Counted from the stretch's first letter, positions 12,301 through 23,237 are shown. The stretch is DNA of 64,000 nt from Lingula anatina (GCF_001039355.2 NW_019775544.1:1-64000); one strand, 5' to 3'. Numbers and translations are program-made. The notes: generated by a model from the letters alone, not told the origin.

Positions 12301-13667
12301 GCCACCTCCAAAACCTAAAATTGAGTTGTGTGGAATGATTAAATAGTGGAATCTTATTGAAAAATAAAGATGGATGACAAAATTTGTGACATGTAATAAA
12401 TTATTTGGGGTGCAAACTATCATGGCCAAGGCACGAATAGTTATTTTGTTGTCTGCACAGCGATGTGGATTTATAACAAGGTCAAATTCAATACAATGAC
12501 TTAGAAGTTAGAAGAGGGCACATATACTCGTTATTAAGTTTGAGGAAAAACATACATTTATTGTATTACTCACTATAATATAGTTAATTGTGAGTGTACC
12601 ACAGGTGTTTATTGTGTTGTAAACTCTATTACCTCCACAAGCTGCTCCAACAGGAAAGACTGTTCTTCGTTTTGCGCCACCAGAGAACCACCGACAATCA
12701 CCTCCACATTTCTGATCACTTTCAGTAAGTCCATAGCCTCGGCTTGCAGCGTGGCGTTGGCTTTGAAGATTCCGTATACGCTGCTGATAATCCCCAGGGC
12801 AGTCTTGATATAGGGGAGCTCGTCGCCCAATCCGATCGCACCCTCTAAAATATGTTCGCCCACGTTGGTGAGACCAAATTCGTCTGCTCGCTTGAGTGCT
12901 TCGGAAAACTTATCGACTACAACCACCACCTTGAAAAAATACTTTCTTCATTAAAAGACAAATTGAAGATTTGGCATTCATGTTACTTACGAAAAGCGTC
13001 ATTGAAAAGTTTATTTAATCTAATATATTAGGTTTACAAATCCGCCCTGATTTGACAAACATTCTGTTTTTACATAACTGAAGGTTGGCGGGGAAGTTTG
13101 ATTCTGAATTTTAATCTTAAGATCACTGATTGAAACAATTGGGTTACACAAACTATACCTTTCTTACTTCACTTTTTAAATGCTTACTTTTTCCTGGTTT
13201 GAAACTTCGTCGCTTGGTCTGTCCACAATATCTATGCCGGTGCCTCTGCTGAACAGTTTCATCATCCCCGCCTGGCGCTTCAGTCGGCGGAACACCAGAG
13301 CAAGGACAGCAGCGTCTTTGGCAGATTTCCACAAGGCGACGAAGTCCTTCGTTTTCTTTTTCACGAGGCAACTTTTCATGCATTTGGTAGTCTGTCCAAC
13401 CTTTTTGAAATATTCAGGGTCTCTATCTTGTTGGCTGTAATACATGTTGAGCAGGTTTTCGACAACTTTCAGTTCCCCTCCCAGTATAAGCGCCATTTCA
13501 GAGAGCTCTGGAGTCAAGTTTTCTGTAGCCACGGCGTTGTACATTTTGAAAATTTGTTTGACATGCTTGAAAGGTCTTTTCAGATCACAATTATCCTCGT
13601 TTTCAATAACATCTTCTGTTTCGGGCTTTGGCTTTAGATCCCCAATGTCTGGAATGGTTGATGCCAT
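5251..13667 (-). CDS. helical-bundle / beta-sandwich / multi-ubiquitin-like protein, copy A
   Basis: A fourteen-exon minus-strand gene. Exons: 13733-13188 (ATG at 13667-13665, Kozak-like with A at -3 and G at +4), 12929-12633, 12314-12078, 11783-11708, 11553-11353, 11094-10916, 10626-10415, 10197-9310, 9133-8965, 8083-8006, 7829-7481, 6917-6857, 6175-5954, 5410-5251 (TAG). Every junction is GT/AG and phases agree, giving 1202 residues. Residues 1-259 are two helical blocks; about 205-259 look like MLKL_NTD/HeLo-type bundles. Residues 260-363 are a coiled coil. Residues 366-486 are a beta-rich module containing IERP. About 487-1055 hold several ubiquitin-like folds; the clearest ends with EKLQSNRHLRDLGLSRSLIL. 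The tail is PPPVPDDDDEDDD. No diglycine end is seen, so this is not a ubiquitin precursor. The fold-level reading is inference; the gene model itself is strong because copy B preserves it. Confidence 0.85.
5505..5754. mobile_element. 250-bp MITE in the last intron of copy A
   Basis: The element starts GGGGAGACAGGGGCTAGTTG and ends with the imperfect reverse complement, CAACTAGCCCCGGTGTCCCC; the terminal inverted repeats extend to about 46 bp. TA dinucleotides flank both ends. The matching place in copy B (CACGCCATATATTAGTAGAG, from 23480) is an empty site, so the insertion came after the segmental duplication. No coding capacity. Confidence 0.85.
7481..10626 (-). other. tandem ubiquitin-like (beta-grasp) folds of copy A (exons 7-11)
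   Basis: Several strand-turn-strand-helix units occur in residues 487-1055. Unit 1: FKVCHQNYAGVLSEPLIVDL with helix TLLDLVKQVAG. Unit 2: PKLVTLVIFKSQDLKSEVQK (partial). Unit 3: ARVVIEKDMSLRVTAFDG with helix TLSDLKNDLV. Unit 4, the clearest: FDVHFRMPGCSLVLQVN, helix TVADLREQVM, FILIRDRGEKLQSNRHL, DLGLSRSLILIP. Unit 5: EVPVLTHKTMEKLGSIHVLC with helix TLLEVEKSVQNLI. Unit 6: QVTLNITRSSPNKTWTREV, helix TLYHVLKKVVE, then LGIENQSVINLI. Introns fall inside the units rather than between them, so the array is old. The exact number of folds is uncertain. Confidence 0.6.
10916..11553 (-). other. beta-sandwich-like module of copy A (exons 5-6)
   Basis: Residues about 366-486. Exon 5 (11553-11353) has alternating strands: YRVKVEGGRHFKT, then YNYCLQLRNGTKHRCRAEVK and IDDVLIG. 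Exon 6 (11094-10916) continues with MFALNGEEEYSIERPVTLAR, FMFYSTSKGS and NGLLECTFTPE. The series Y-x-L-x-L-x-N, R-x-x-A-x-V-x-I-D-x-x-x-I-G, I-E-R-P, F-x-F, N-G-L-(I/L)-x-x-x-F-x-P-E seems to me a recurring beta-sandwich-like module of uncharacterised eukaryotic proteins. I do not know a named family for it. The cysteine pattern does not suggest secretion. Confidence 0.55.
12633..13667 (-). other. N-terminal helical domains of copy A (MLKL/HeLo-like candidate)
   Basis: Exons 1-2 code for residues 1-259, which are almost wholly amphipathic helix. Exon 1 has ELSEMALILGGELKVVENLL and a basic stretch ending KDAAVLALVFRRLKRQ. Exon 2 has GDELPYIKTALGIISSVYGI, then FKANATLQAEAMDLLKVI and finally LLEQLVE, continued by VLEVAELYI in exon 3. 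The order Pro-aromatic, a long hydrophobic helix, an Asn about 20 residues on, then heptad-like Leu is what I know from MLKL_NTD/RPW8/HeLo-type four-helix bundles at the N-termini of cell-death executors in animals, plants and fungi. The match is by pattern only. Other helical bundles (STAND-associated or alpha-catenin-like) remain possible. Confidence 0.5.
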
Positions 13668-13769
13668 CGTTGGTGTTGCTGGTGTTAAGATGGAGTACAG
13701 TTTCTGTGAGACAGGGCTTACAACGTAAAGGTCCTGAAAAAGAAATAAAAAGGTAAATCGTGCCACATG

Positions 13770-13773
<4 letters not shown>

Positions 13774-13814
<41 letters not shown>
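13774..13814. repeat. (GA)n microsatellite
   Basis: About 20 GA repeats just upstream of the first coding exon of copy A. The matching tract in copy B is at 31622-31665. Confidence 0.9.
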
Positions 13815-13815
<1 letters not shown>

Positions 13816-14452
13816 AAGAACAAACACTTCACACTGTTTTATTTTTGCACAGAGAGTAAATAGGCGACAAAAAAAGTGCTGTATATTTATTCATTTTTTA
13901 AAAACGCGAGGGATGTATCGTTTCACTCATTCACCACACCGTTGAAGTAAAGTTACCGTTACCAATTCAATCAATAAAACTAAATACCAGTTTTATTATT
14001 GTCGAATATGCTAAATAAACGAAGAAATATAAAATATGTTATATACACGGCCCGTTGTCACCTAGTGCCCACCAAGCATCGTTAGATGCTATTCTAAATT
14101 TTGTTCTTAGTCAACATTGAGATCTATCTGCAGCGAGTGTGATTAGCGTAGAAAGAGATACATGTAATTAGGCGACAAGCCAAGTAGGCGGTAAAGCCCG
14201 TCATTTCAGTAGCTTAAGTTCACCAGCAGGTCAAAGATATCAGGTGTCAACCCGTGCAATGACCCGAGGTTGGATATAATCATACATGGAAGTCAAAATT
14301 GACACTTTGAAAATAAAATTCTTATCTGCAGGAAGTTGCAAACACACCCTCAGTGACCATCCATTACTCGGGTATTACATAATAACCCTAAGATACCTGG
14401 GTCCTAGGTTGTCCTTAACTCCATTTGTCTGTTCGTCACCAGTCTAACTCAA

Positions 14453-14454
<2 letters not shown>

Positions 14455-14496
<42 letters not shown>

Positions 14497-14508
14497 GGGG
14501 GGGGGGGA
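14455..14508. repeat. poly(T)/poly(G) tract
   Basis: About 40 T followed by 12 G. In copy B (32307-32319) only a short T run remains, so the tract has expanded in A or shrunk in B. Confidence 0.8.
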
Positions 14509-15557
14509 TTTTGATGAAATTTCCAGGATAAGTCAGAAATGGTCCAACTTAGGAGTGATAAGATTTTGGTGATGATCCAACATTTAATAAACGGTTAATC
14601 ATTAGTTAATTATTTGTCTTGGTGGGAGTTAGTGCTCTCAGAACTTTTCTAGTTATAATTATTTTGAATTGGCCCCCATTTCATCACAATATTCCTATAT
14701 TACTCAAGAAAATGTAAACTTGTTTCCTTAGTTTCATATGCATATTCTTCTTAAAAAAAGTCAGCCAAGCTTTCGAAATATTCACTAGTCATGTTCACAA
14801 AATTCTTTACTGGGTGCTACCCCATGAGGACACTGACGGGAAAGCCGAAAGTCTGAGTTATTCCTTTCCTGTCATGAAATTCCAGAACGTTGTCCCAATC
14901 ACCTGGCAAGCTACACCGAGTCTGTCTGTTAAGCCTGTATAGGACCATCTTACCACTTATCGACTAGAAAATAAGCAAGACCAGTGGCCACGCACCGCCA
15001 TCATTCTGTGTTACCAATCGATATCGTGACCAGTAAGATAGAAAGCACACAGTGCTAAATTATTTCATTGGCAGGATTGTCGATATCGTATAATATTCAT
15101 TTCCAAGAACTTATGGCCATGAATGTGCGTTCCTTACTGGCGAGATAGATAGGCTGGAATCAATAGCAGACGGTAAGATGTGCACTTTATGTATTGCAGC
15201 GGAGCAATGGAGAAAATAGTTAAATAGTTTTTTAATCCGTCACCTTCAATAGAAATGTTGGAGCATGTGCAAAAATAAAAAAGGCAACACATGACGTCAT
15301 GTGCTACTACAATGTATAGGCTAGTTTTAAATACGCCATGTAACTTCTAACCTTATGGACACCATTTAACTTTCGAAAACTCGTTAAAAAATCGCTGCAT
15401 GCCATCGTTCACATGATAACGTAACTTAATTGCTGCTGATTAAGGACAATATTAGTTGTCCCCAAATGATATCTACGTGGTTTCCTAGCACCCTGTTTGC
15501 TACAGGCTCGTTCTACGACTGTTGTATAGCTCTGCCAGACCTGAGGATTTTTCTTCT

Positions 15558-15695
15558 CTCTACCAGAGGCTAACAGAGTGATGACGTCAAATCTATGGAC
15601 AAATTTTTGCTGGGCTGTACAGAAAAGTGCGTATAAGTAGCTATAGATGTATCTGTAAATATTAAGTGAAAAATCAATCTGAGGTCCTGGTAGAG
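15558..15695. repeat. short foldback repeat, family member 1
   Basis: Begins CTCTACCAGAGGC and ends with the inverted GTCCTGGTAGAG. The interior ATATTAAGTGAAAAATCAAT recurs at 55505-55525. Relatives lie at 32915-33050 (duplicated with the segment) and 55414-55543. Confidence 0.5.
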
Positions 15696-15697
15696 GA

Positions 15698-15865
15698 CAG
15701 GGGCGGATCCCGAGATTTTTTTCTGACAGTCTTCAAAATTATCTTTCTTGATCCATCCTACATTTGACCGTCTTCTGACAAAAAAAAATTATATGCCCGT
15801 CAATGTAAACTTAAAAAATATGACCGTCTTTCAGAAGACCCAGAGAGGGCTTCTGTCCGCCCCTG
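15698..15865. mobile_element. hAT-like MITE candidate
   Basis: Ends are CAGGGGCGGATCC and the inverted GTCCGCCCCTG, a form common to non-autonomous hAT elements. No 8-bp target duplication could be confirmed. It is shared with copy B (33056-33222), so it predates the duplication. Confidence 0.4.
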
Positions 15866-17312
15866 GAGGGTACATGTATATATTTCCGGATGATTATATT
15901 TCCCCGCGTTTCGAACGGTATAGCGGGAAAATGTATGGATGACACGGGTCAGTGAAAATGGGGACAAATGCTCAATATCTGTGCAATCATTTGATTGGTC
16001 AATCATTGGTTATGCTTAGTAGCTTTGAGGGGGTGGGTCACTTTCTTGATGGCGACCAAACTAAACTAGTAGTATTGACATTGAATATGTTGATTATAAC
16101 ATTTGTTAAAAACAATGGGTACACAGAATTTCTAGAGTGGATTTTTACGGTCTAAAATGTTTTTATTCTTAGCTTTTCTCCTAGGATGTCTTGAGTTCAA
16201 AGAAAAGTTGTTATAAAGGGGGAACGTTAAGCTCGAAACAAAGAGAAACAAATATTAGTATATATTACAGTGAATGGAAGAATCATGAAAATATTGATAA
16301 TTTTACCGAACAGTAATTCATATTGGTAGATTTGTAAAGCTATGTCTGTGTCATCCAAACAATCAGATTTACAAATGTACTTTTTTCTTTTTATGATAAA
16401 TAATAATTAGGTTCCAGCGTCTTGGTCGGGCCCCGCAAATGTTATATGTGCGCTATTTGGTATGTTTTGATTAAGTGGAGTTAACACAACCGGTTTTTAC
16501 TGCACTGTCCTGACCTATGTATGTGTGATTATATGTATTTCCCTTTGAAAGGCTGCTTCAAATGTGAGTGATATGGATGTGCGTTTTAGGGGTGGGGAGG
16601 GGGGCATCCTTTGCATATTTCATGTTATGTGCAAGGCAGGGTACGGTTTATTGAACCCCTCCCCCATTTAAGCGGTCGGTACAATGGACTGGTTACCGGT
16701 TATCTTGGCAGACGCGCACGTAAATAAAAGTATCAGTTCATTATTGTGCATTAAATAAAAGTCACCTAAAAGTACAAAGTGGGTCAAGGCTTATATCCGG
16801 GTCAGTCGAATGTTTTTATTGTTTTTGATGAGCTGCGTTGTCTACTACAGCAGTAGAGATCCTGGACGAATTAATTTTGCTTGTCCACACTGAGAGGGAC
16901 CTGTTCCCTCGGATGGTATTTTAGCTGTCATTAGACCACCACGTTGCCTTTGTTTTCGATCTTACTTAAGTATCTAGCATGTGAGGTCGAAAACTGAGGC
17001 AATCCCGGAGCAACAGTGGTAGACTACCAACCACCGACTAGTGATATGGATCGAGCATTTGTGACAAATACTAGTAGACCACTGAAGCGGCAAATTGAAG
17101 ATATATATTTGCAAATATACACTACACTACATATTGCCCTCGACCTACACTTAAATATATAGCCCATTATACATTATATATGAATGCATATAAGCGCACA
17201 TAGTGCACTGGTATAGTGTCAATACTGGACAATTTCTCTACTTGAAATAGGCAACGCTGACAGAAATGAAGTCGAGTGTTTGAAAGGAAGATACATAAAT
17301 ACGTTACCTCAC

Positions 17313-17525
17313 TTCCTCAGCTTTATTTTGAATCTTCAGAACAGTCTCATCCGTGTTACAGCCTGATGTCAGTGGTTGTTGAATGGCGAACTTGTTTAAA
17401 TGCGCCAGAGAATCGAAATGGCACTTTAGTATTGGTACGCCGCTAATATCATTTCTCACACGGACGAGTCTAACTTCGTGGACCTGTCTCCCCTTGTTAT
17501 GTCCCTCTGTGTGCGGATTGTACAA
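17313..17525 (-). other. possible upstream exon of copy A (weak)
   Basis: An open frame of 71 codons without Met ends at a good donor (GAA|GTGAGG) in phase 0, which matches the phase-0 acceptor at 13733 of the first coding exon. It reads ILKCHFDSLAHLNKFAIQQ among others and could be a leader or 5'-untranslated exon. Against coding: an in-frame stop lies at 17541-17543, the B copy carries an insertion that brings a stop, and replacements between copies look neutral. Confidence 0.25.
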
Positions 17526-18420
17526 TGTATAGGGACGTGTTTATCCAAGTGAAAATTGACGTCCTAAAAGCAAGGGGAAGTCGGATACATATAGGAGTGA
17601 CTTAATCACCGAGTGCCCTGAATAATGTAACTGCAAGATGAATAATCCGAATAATGCGAGCAATGTCATTTTCTATAGTATTCTTTTTGGAAGGAAGGAT
17701 TAATCCAGATTTTGCTTGCATTTTCATTTTGGATTATCTATACAAAATTCTTTACCACAACTTAAGAGTTATATGAACTTGGCGCGCGCCTCATAAAATT
17801 TTTGCTATAAGATAATTTTCTCATTGTTTGGGCGGAAACCATGGATCTAGAACCCCAAATATTATCTAAGATTGTAGGCACCAAGTTGTTTCATTTCCCT
17901 TATTTTTAACGTCTTTTACTTGCTGACATTTCTTAACGAAGTAATCAAATAATTAACGGTCGACGTTCTAGTCTGCGCTCATTTCTCGATAAAATCAACC
18001 GCCAGAAGGTAAATTTGACACGAGAGATATTATCAAAGGGTTTGCCATTCCCGTGATACTGTAGCGTCCGAGTACAAGAATGAGTTTCCGCTTGTTATAT
18101 AACTTGCATTCGGACGTCAATCAGTTATGTACGCGTAAGTATTACCAGTGAAAATCTTCACACTGCTGAGAGGGTCCCAATTGGGGGATAGGGGGACCAG
18201 TATTGATCACACTTCACGGGAAATAAAGTCATCAAATCACATATTATTGTAAATAAAACTTTTTTCGTAACTCATAGAAAATGCAAGTCCGGCGAGTTGT
18301 AAATCACATATTTATCGAGTAGGGGCCTACAATAATTTCGTTTCACGAAGGGCAAATAATAAAAAAGCTGCATTCACATGCCATGGACGTGAGCTGCTTC
18401 ACGGATCATTAAAGGACATC

Positions 18421-19229
18421 CGACATACCGTCAGAATGGCCTGAACGGAACCAGTCCACCCCCTCCCCCCTCCAGGCTGTGCGTCTCTCGTACAACCCTG
18501 GTCACTTTCATACAGAGGTGAGACGCCTCTTTCTACACCACGCTGAGGTGAGACGCCTCACGCAGTACGCTGTACACGGCTACGCACACTCACTCCATCA
18601 GATATAACTATAAACTGATATATCAAATCACTCCTTTACACAAGCGAAACGGAGGAAAATCCAAGGGAATTAGAGCATTAGCTCTCAATCCCGAGCGTCC
18701 CACAAACAATCTCTAAGCTTTTAACTAGGGGCGCTGTCAAAACACACGTCCCAAGGGGCCCAGCCTTGGATCGTGTTATTTTGATTAGAGGTAGTTAAAC
18801 CAAGGCATGAGCCGACCACCCCCAAACATCTCTCACGGTGTAACCATAGATAAGAAGGTCATGAAATTGTCGGCAATGTTGTAGAATTATAAAAAGAGAG
18901 CAATGTTGGCGTTTTTTGCATTATTTTCAGACTCAAAAGTTTCAATAACAAACGATAAGGTGTTCAAATCCATTAATAGAAACATGTACTGCCTCCAACG
19001 CGTTTTTCTCATTTACAACAGCATACTATTATAGCATATATACTTTAATAATATTTTGTTCGGAATATATTTACGATTTTATTGCTATATATCCAAGGCA
19101 ACAGCAAAGTTAACGTATTTTAACGTTCTTATTTCTAAATCAAAATGGAATAATGTAGCTTATGAAATTCTCCGTCTCTGAAATGCTCCTTTTGTGTTTA
19201 TTTATGTCATCATTCCATTATGACTGCAG
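18421..19229. other. spacer between unit A and GRL pseudogene
   Basis: No gene seen. It holds a near repeat of GAGGTGAGACGCCTC at 18516-18555 and AT-rich sequence. I found no counterpart of the last GRL exons (the TYhhhhhQF motif exon) here, so the pseudogene's 3' exons are lost or too decayed to see. Confidence 0.4.
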
Positions 19230-19261
19230 CTGAGATCTCATTTGCCCAATTATACCATCCA

Positions 19262-19437
19262 CGTATTGTTGGCCAGTGACGCAACGGAGCTTTACTCGGG
19301 CGTAGTTACGACGATCAGTTTTTGTCTTGGTGCAACGGGCGTAAGCAGGGGGAGTAAGCCTGGCGAACGGACGCCAGGCGTTGCGGTTTACGACAGACGT
19401 AGTGTAAATTTACGCCCTGTTGGTGCAACCGGGCCCA
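19262..19437. mobile_element. MITE/SINE-like insertion in the GRL pseudogene
   Basis: It separates LGWLAVAFGVL from ASLANNTWMV of the receptor frame. It has two direct copies of TTGGTGCAAC(C)GGGC (about 19328 and 19420) and an internal hairpin CCTGGCG...CGCCAGG. Exact ends and target duplication are not resolved. Confidence 0.5.
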
Positions 19438-19950
19438 GTACACCAAAGGCAACAGCCAGCCACCCTAAGTTGGCGATCAGGAGAAATGCATCTTCCTCCT
19501 GTGGTAGGTAGTATATGAAGATGTACAGTATGAGGCAACACAAAGCTATGTTTACTATCATCCATGCCAAGGTAAGCGGTAAAAAATAGGCCTACGGTCT
19601 GCAGTGTCCATGAGTCGGCAGATTTGCTGGTGCCTTTTTCTGTACCATTTTAAGTCACAAGGACTGGAGCCTGTAGTGTCATTATAGTTTTTTATCGCCA
19701 ACTTAAGATTTATGTTGAACTCTAGAAAAGCTTTATACATGACTTCAGCAATCGCAAAAAACGCAACGACCGGCAGAATCCAACAGCTTAACATGATAAA
19801 TTCAAAAGCAATCGAAAATGACTTAATTATGTTCATTTCTATCGTTTGATTGTTATTTACGAAAAAAAGATGAAATGGAGCGATCTGAATTTCTAAACTA
19901 TTCACAGAGCCACAAATACTATCATACTGTACATCTTGTACGCAAAATTA

Positions 19951-20292
19951 AAGGGATAATAACTCTTCGTATGAGGTCTATATTTCACAATAAAAACATT
20001 TTGAATAACTCATAGAAATACAACATATTCTGTTTTACGACAAAAACATGAGTAATAGCTATTATTCTGATATCTGACCTTGTCTTAAGACCACGTGACC
20101 TCCATTGATGGCTATATTCTGTTATAATCTCTTTAGAGATTTTACCAAAAAAACAAACTTTTTAGAAAAAAAAAACAGGGACTATCTTTGAATGTAGAAA
20201 TGGATTCATTAACCATTGGTAAGTATGGGAAAATTGTTGTTTACTCCAGGAAAATTTATTTTTTTGGCCAAAACGAAGAGTTATTATCCCTT
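19951..20292. mobile_element. 342-bp TA-flanked MITE inside the GRL pseudogene
   Basis: The left end AAGGGATAATAACTCTTCGT is repeated inverted at the right end as ACGAAGAGTTATTATCCCTT, a perfect 20-bp pair. TA flanks both sides (19949-19950 and 20293-20294), as for Tc1/mariner-type elements. It splits the receptor frame between the third and fourth hydrophobic segments. Confidence 0.88.
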
Positions 20293-20902
20293 TAACCAAG
20301 ACTATTACCCAGCTCACAGTGCGAGGGCAGAATACACAATGCATGTTGTGATGTAAAACTTCCCATTCTGCAAAAAAATTCTGCAAGCGGTTCTTACGGC
20401 ATGCCATATACCAAACCAACACACCAGTTGCTGTTCCACGTCATGTAAGCGACTTTTACAAATAGATGGTAGCCCATAGACGGTACGGAAAGCATGGTGA
20501 ATTGTAAAAGGTAGTTTGTCCATATTGCAACTAGCACTACAGTGCTGTACACTCTCAGAGTTTTATTCTACCATATGATTGTTCTACGTCGACTGCGGCG
20601 TTGGCGCTTGCTCCACTCCATGAAAAATTGGACACGCTATTCACCGCTTGATTCTCGTGGTAGAGCCCCACTAATTTCAGAGATATGATAAGCGGGCGAA
20701 AAGGTTTTTGAAGCGGGTTTTTCAAAGCCACGTGCACGTTTTCAGGAACGTTTCGTCCCGTCTCTGAGGATCCGACTTTGCCTTGTTGCAGCTGAGGTTC
20801 CATTCTAATACCAACTTTGTTGATCTCTAGCATTGATATTTTCCTTCTCTGTCGACACTTATCATGCATGTGAATGCAATCCAATCCGTTTTGTTCATTG
20901 TT

Positions 20903-20990
20903 GGCATTCAATACATCACGTGATGTAATCGTACTCATTTTAGTACGTTAAGGTTGGTTCTCTCTCTTTGTTGTTGTGTCCTTATAGGTC
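20903..20990. repeat. 88-bp source segment copied to 21808-21895
   Basis: This stretch spans the start codon and upstream region of the GRL pseudogene. A near-identical copy lies at 21808-21895 in the same orientation. Confidence 0.85.
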
Positions 20991-21807
20991 ACAATTATTC
21001 CAATCATCTGTTATGTTAAGGGGAGAGAACAATGTTTGGTCAATATGCAATCATACTAAGTCGTACTAGTATGTTGGCTCGATCTTGGATAACGTTTGTA
21101 CTTTGATACACCCGTTTCACATGGATTCGTGGTAAGGCAAAAAAAAAAAAAAAAAACTCCACAGGAAATGAATTAACATCATCATTTCGTACTATTGATT
21201 TTCTTGTATTTTACCAATGAAGACCACTTACCGGATGCCTGTCAGAGGAAACACGACGGCAGCGATGACACCAGATACAGATACATGTATGTCAACATAA
21301 CGATTTCATGCGGCTCCAAACTATAACGGTGCCTTTAAGCTTCATATGGACATTTAGGTGTGGGTCTTTCTTTTATGAAGCCAAATATACCACGAATTGG
21401 CTATTCAGAACTGTTTCATCTTATTCCGAAGCCTGATTAACGAAATTCCCGTTTCATGAACAATTTAGCCTTTTCAATTTAGATAATTACAAGGGCGACC
21501 GCTTTTCACTTATTATAGTGGTACAAATTAAACTGGTTTCAGTGCTGTAGATAAAGCATGTGAATGTAGCACATCATCTCAGGAAGAACAAAATTACCCG
21601 ATGAACGGACAGCTCGAACAACGACACACATTACCCAATGTTTGGAAGTGTAGGGGACCGGCAACAAGCCAATGAGACTTTATGAAATTCGTGAATTTGC
21701 ACAAAGGACACCGATGAAGTACTTCTGAGGAATTATGCAAGTCATGTACACCACAATGCACTGCCCACTGGCTGTAAAATGTTTAGACGCTACCACAAGA
21801 AATAAAT

Positions 21808-21895
21808 GGCATTCAATACATCACGTGATGTAATCGTACTCATTTCAGTACGTTAAGGTTGGTTCTCTCTCTTTGTTGTTGTGTCCTTATAGGTC
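21808..21895. repeat. 88-bp templated insertion in unit B
   Basis: Near-identical copy of 20903-20990 placed inside unit B, where unit A (about 4155) has only a few bases between AAATAAAT and CCTACATGCTTTGCAAG. It lies about 580 bp inside the left edge of unit B. Confidence 0.85.
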
Positions 21896-22179
21896 CTTAC
21901 ATGCTTTGCAAGGATCCTGTGTTCGTAGCGCTTTTTTTTTTCTTACGATCGAATAGCTTCAATAATACTGGACTCTTTCTAGCTATTTTATTTTCTAATT
22001 ATTCTTTTTGTGGCGTCAATATAAGCATAACAGAAACAAGATTGTTCAGGAAGAAAATCAATTTTGTGAAGTATACTAGATTAAGATATTGGACATCCTC
22101 AAACTATTGGCATTAACGTTCTACAACATTGAAGACTGCACCATAACTACGACCATTTCTTCTACTCTATTTTGTAAGA

Positions 22180-22591
22180 GAAGGAAGAAACAATGGACGA
22201 TATTATCAGATAAAGATAATCTATACCAACAAAACATGTTTTCGTATAGTTCCCCGTGTGAATTGTATAAAATGGTATACATTATAATAATGATAATGAT
22301 ATAACCTAATAATGGTACTTTAGTTGTCCTGACTAAATACAGTCAATTCGTTGCTATTGTGATATATAATATTTGTTCAAAGGTCTACATTGCTACAATG
22401 TATACAGTCCAGTTAAAAAGTACCAGTAACCAATTCCATCTTTCTCTCAACTTGCTGTCGTAACTAAGTAAGTGGAAGAAACGGAACACACAAGGAAAAA
22501 ACCATGGACGATATTATCAGATAAAGATAATCTATACCAACAAAACATGTTTTCGTATAGTTCCCCGTGTGAATTGTATAAAACGGTATAC

Positions 22592-22626
<35 letters not shown>

Positions 22627-22800
22627 GCCTAATAATAATACTTAAGTTGTCCTGAATAAATACAGTCAATACATTGCTAGTGGTAATATATTATATTTGT
22701 TCAAAAGTCTACATTGCTACAATGTATACAGTCCAGTTAAAAAGTACTAGTAACCGATTCCATCTTTCTCTCAACTTGCTGTCGTGCTGCCGATTTTGTC
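22180..22800. repeat. internal tandem duplication of about 310 bp in unit B
   Basis: The segment starting CATGGACGATATTATCAGAT (near 22192 without the leading C match, and at 22503) and ending near TCTTTCTCTCAACTTGCTGT (22440; 22767) occurs twice in B and once in A (4460-4745). The second B copy keeps the ATA/TAA microsatellite. Confidence 0.75.
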
Positions 22801-23237
22801 AAGTAACAGGAAGAAACGGAACACGCTGGAAATAATTTTAACTGTTGACTTATCATCATTATGTATCATTAAATAGAAAATTATATTAAGTATCATCAAT
22901 AAGAAAATATCCGAGTATTACCAACTTTAACTACATGCCAACAATGCATTATGTGGTCGAGGCAGTGACATATTAACTAACTGAATCCTTCTATTCCGAG
23001 GTCTATTCCTCTTTGTGCTTTTTTTTACATAGACAGTAATACTAAGTTAACGCAATCATCGAAGCACTGTTTCGCTCGCGCGCGCGCGCGCCTCTGTGTG
23101 ACCACTAAATTCGGATTACAAAATACCCGGTTGTGACTGACGGAGTAAAATCTGAATCTGACTGTCCGTGTCAAAAGCATTGTAAACTGATTGGCAATCT
23201 GAATGTCAACTTTGCCCTTTTTAGATTCAGGTCTTTA

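Larger units (their letters stand above)
3570..18420. repeat. segmental tandem duplication, unit A
   Basis: From about 3570 to about 18420 the sequence aligns collinearly and in the same orientation with 21226-38585. Exons, introns and flanks all match; the offset is 17987 at the last coding exon and 17855 at the first. Similarity starts at the shared ATGCCTGTCAGAGGAAAC (3579; 21236) and ends just after TGCTTCACGGATCATTAA (18395; 38569). Unit A contains one complete UBL/helical gene. Relative to B it has a private MITE at 5505-5754 and about 600 bp near 14735-15330 that B lacks. 2.8 kb containing a GRL pseudogene separate the two units. Confidence 0.93.
19230..20938 (-). pseudogene. gustatory-receptor-like 7TM pseudogene
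   Basis: Pieces match the intact GRL at 41094-44736 in the same order. The N-terminus from ATG 20938 contains KPFRPLIISLKLVGLY (intact: KPLIISLKIFGLY). After a stop/frameshift near 20555 comes LLQFTMLSVPSMGYHLFVK. A second shift near 20410 leads to ACRKNRLQNFFAEWE. After an insertion, 19905-19558 gives SLEIQIAPFHLFF and FNINLKLAIKNYND. Then comes ALCCLILYIFIYYL, broken near 19437 by another insertion and resumed as ASLANNTWMV before a stop. The causes of decay are at least two frameshifts, stop codons, a 342-bp MITE and a second insertion of about 170 bp. Identity to the intact gene is roughly one third, so this is an old paralogue. Confidence 0.85.

Noticed and set aside
20881-20940. ATCACGTGAT palindrome near the GRL pseudogene start as a regulatory E-box
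   Set aside because: The motif is short and its second copy at 21815 is explained by the templated duplication; no further support for regulation.
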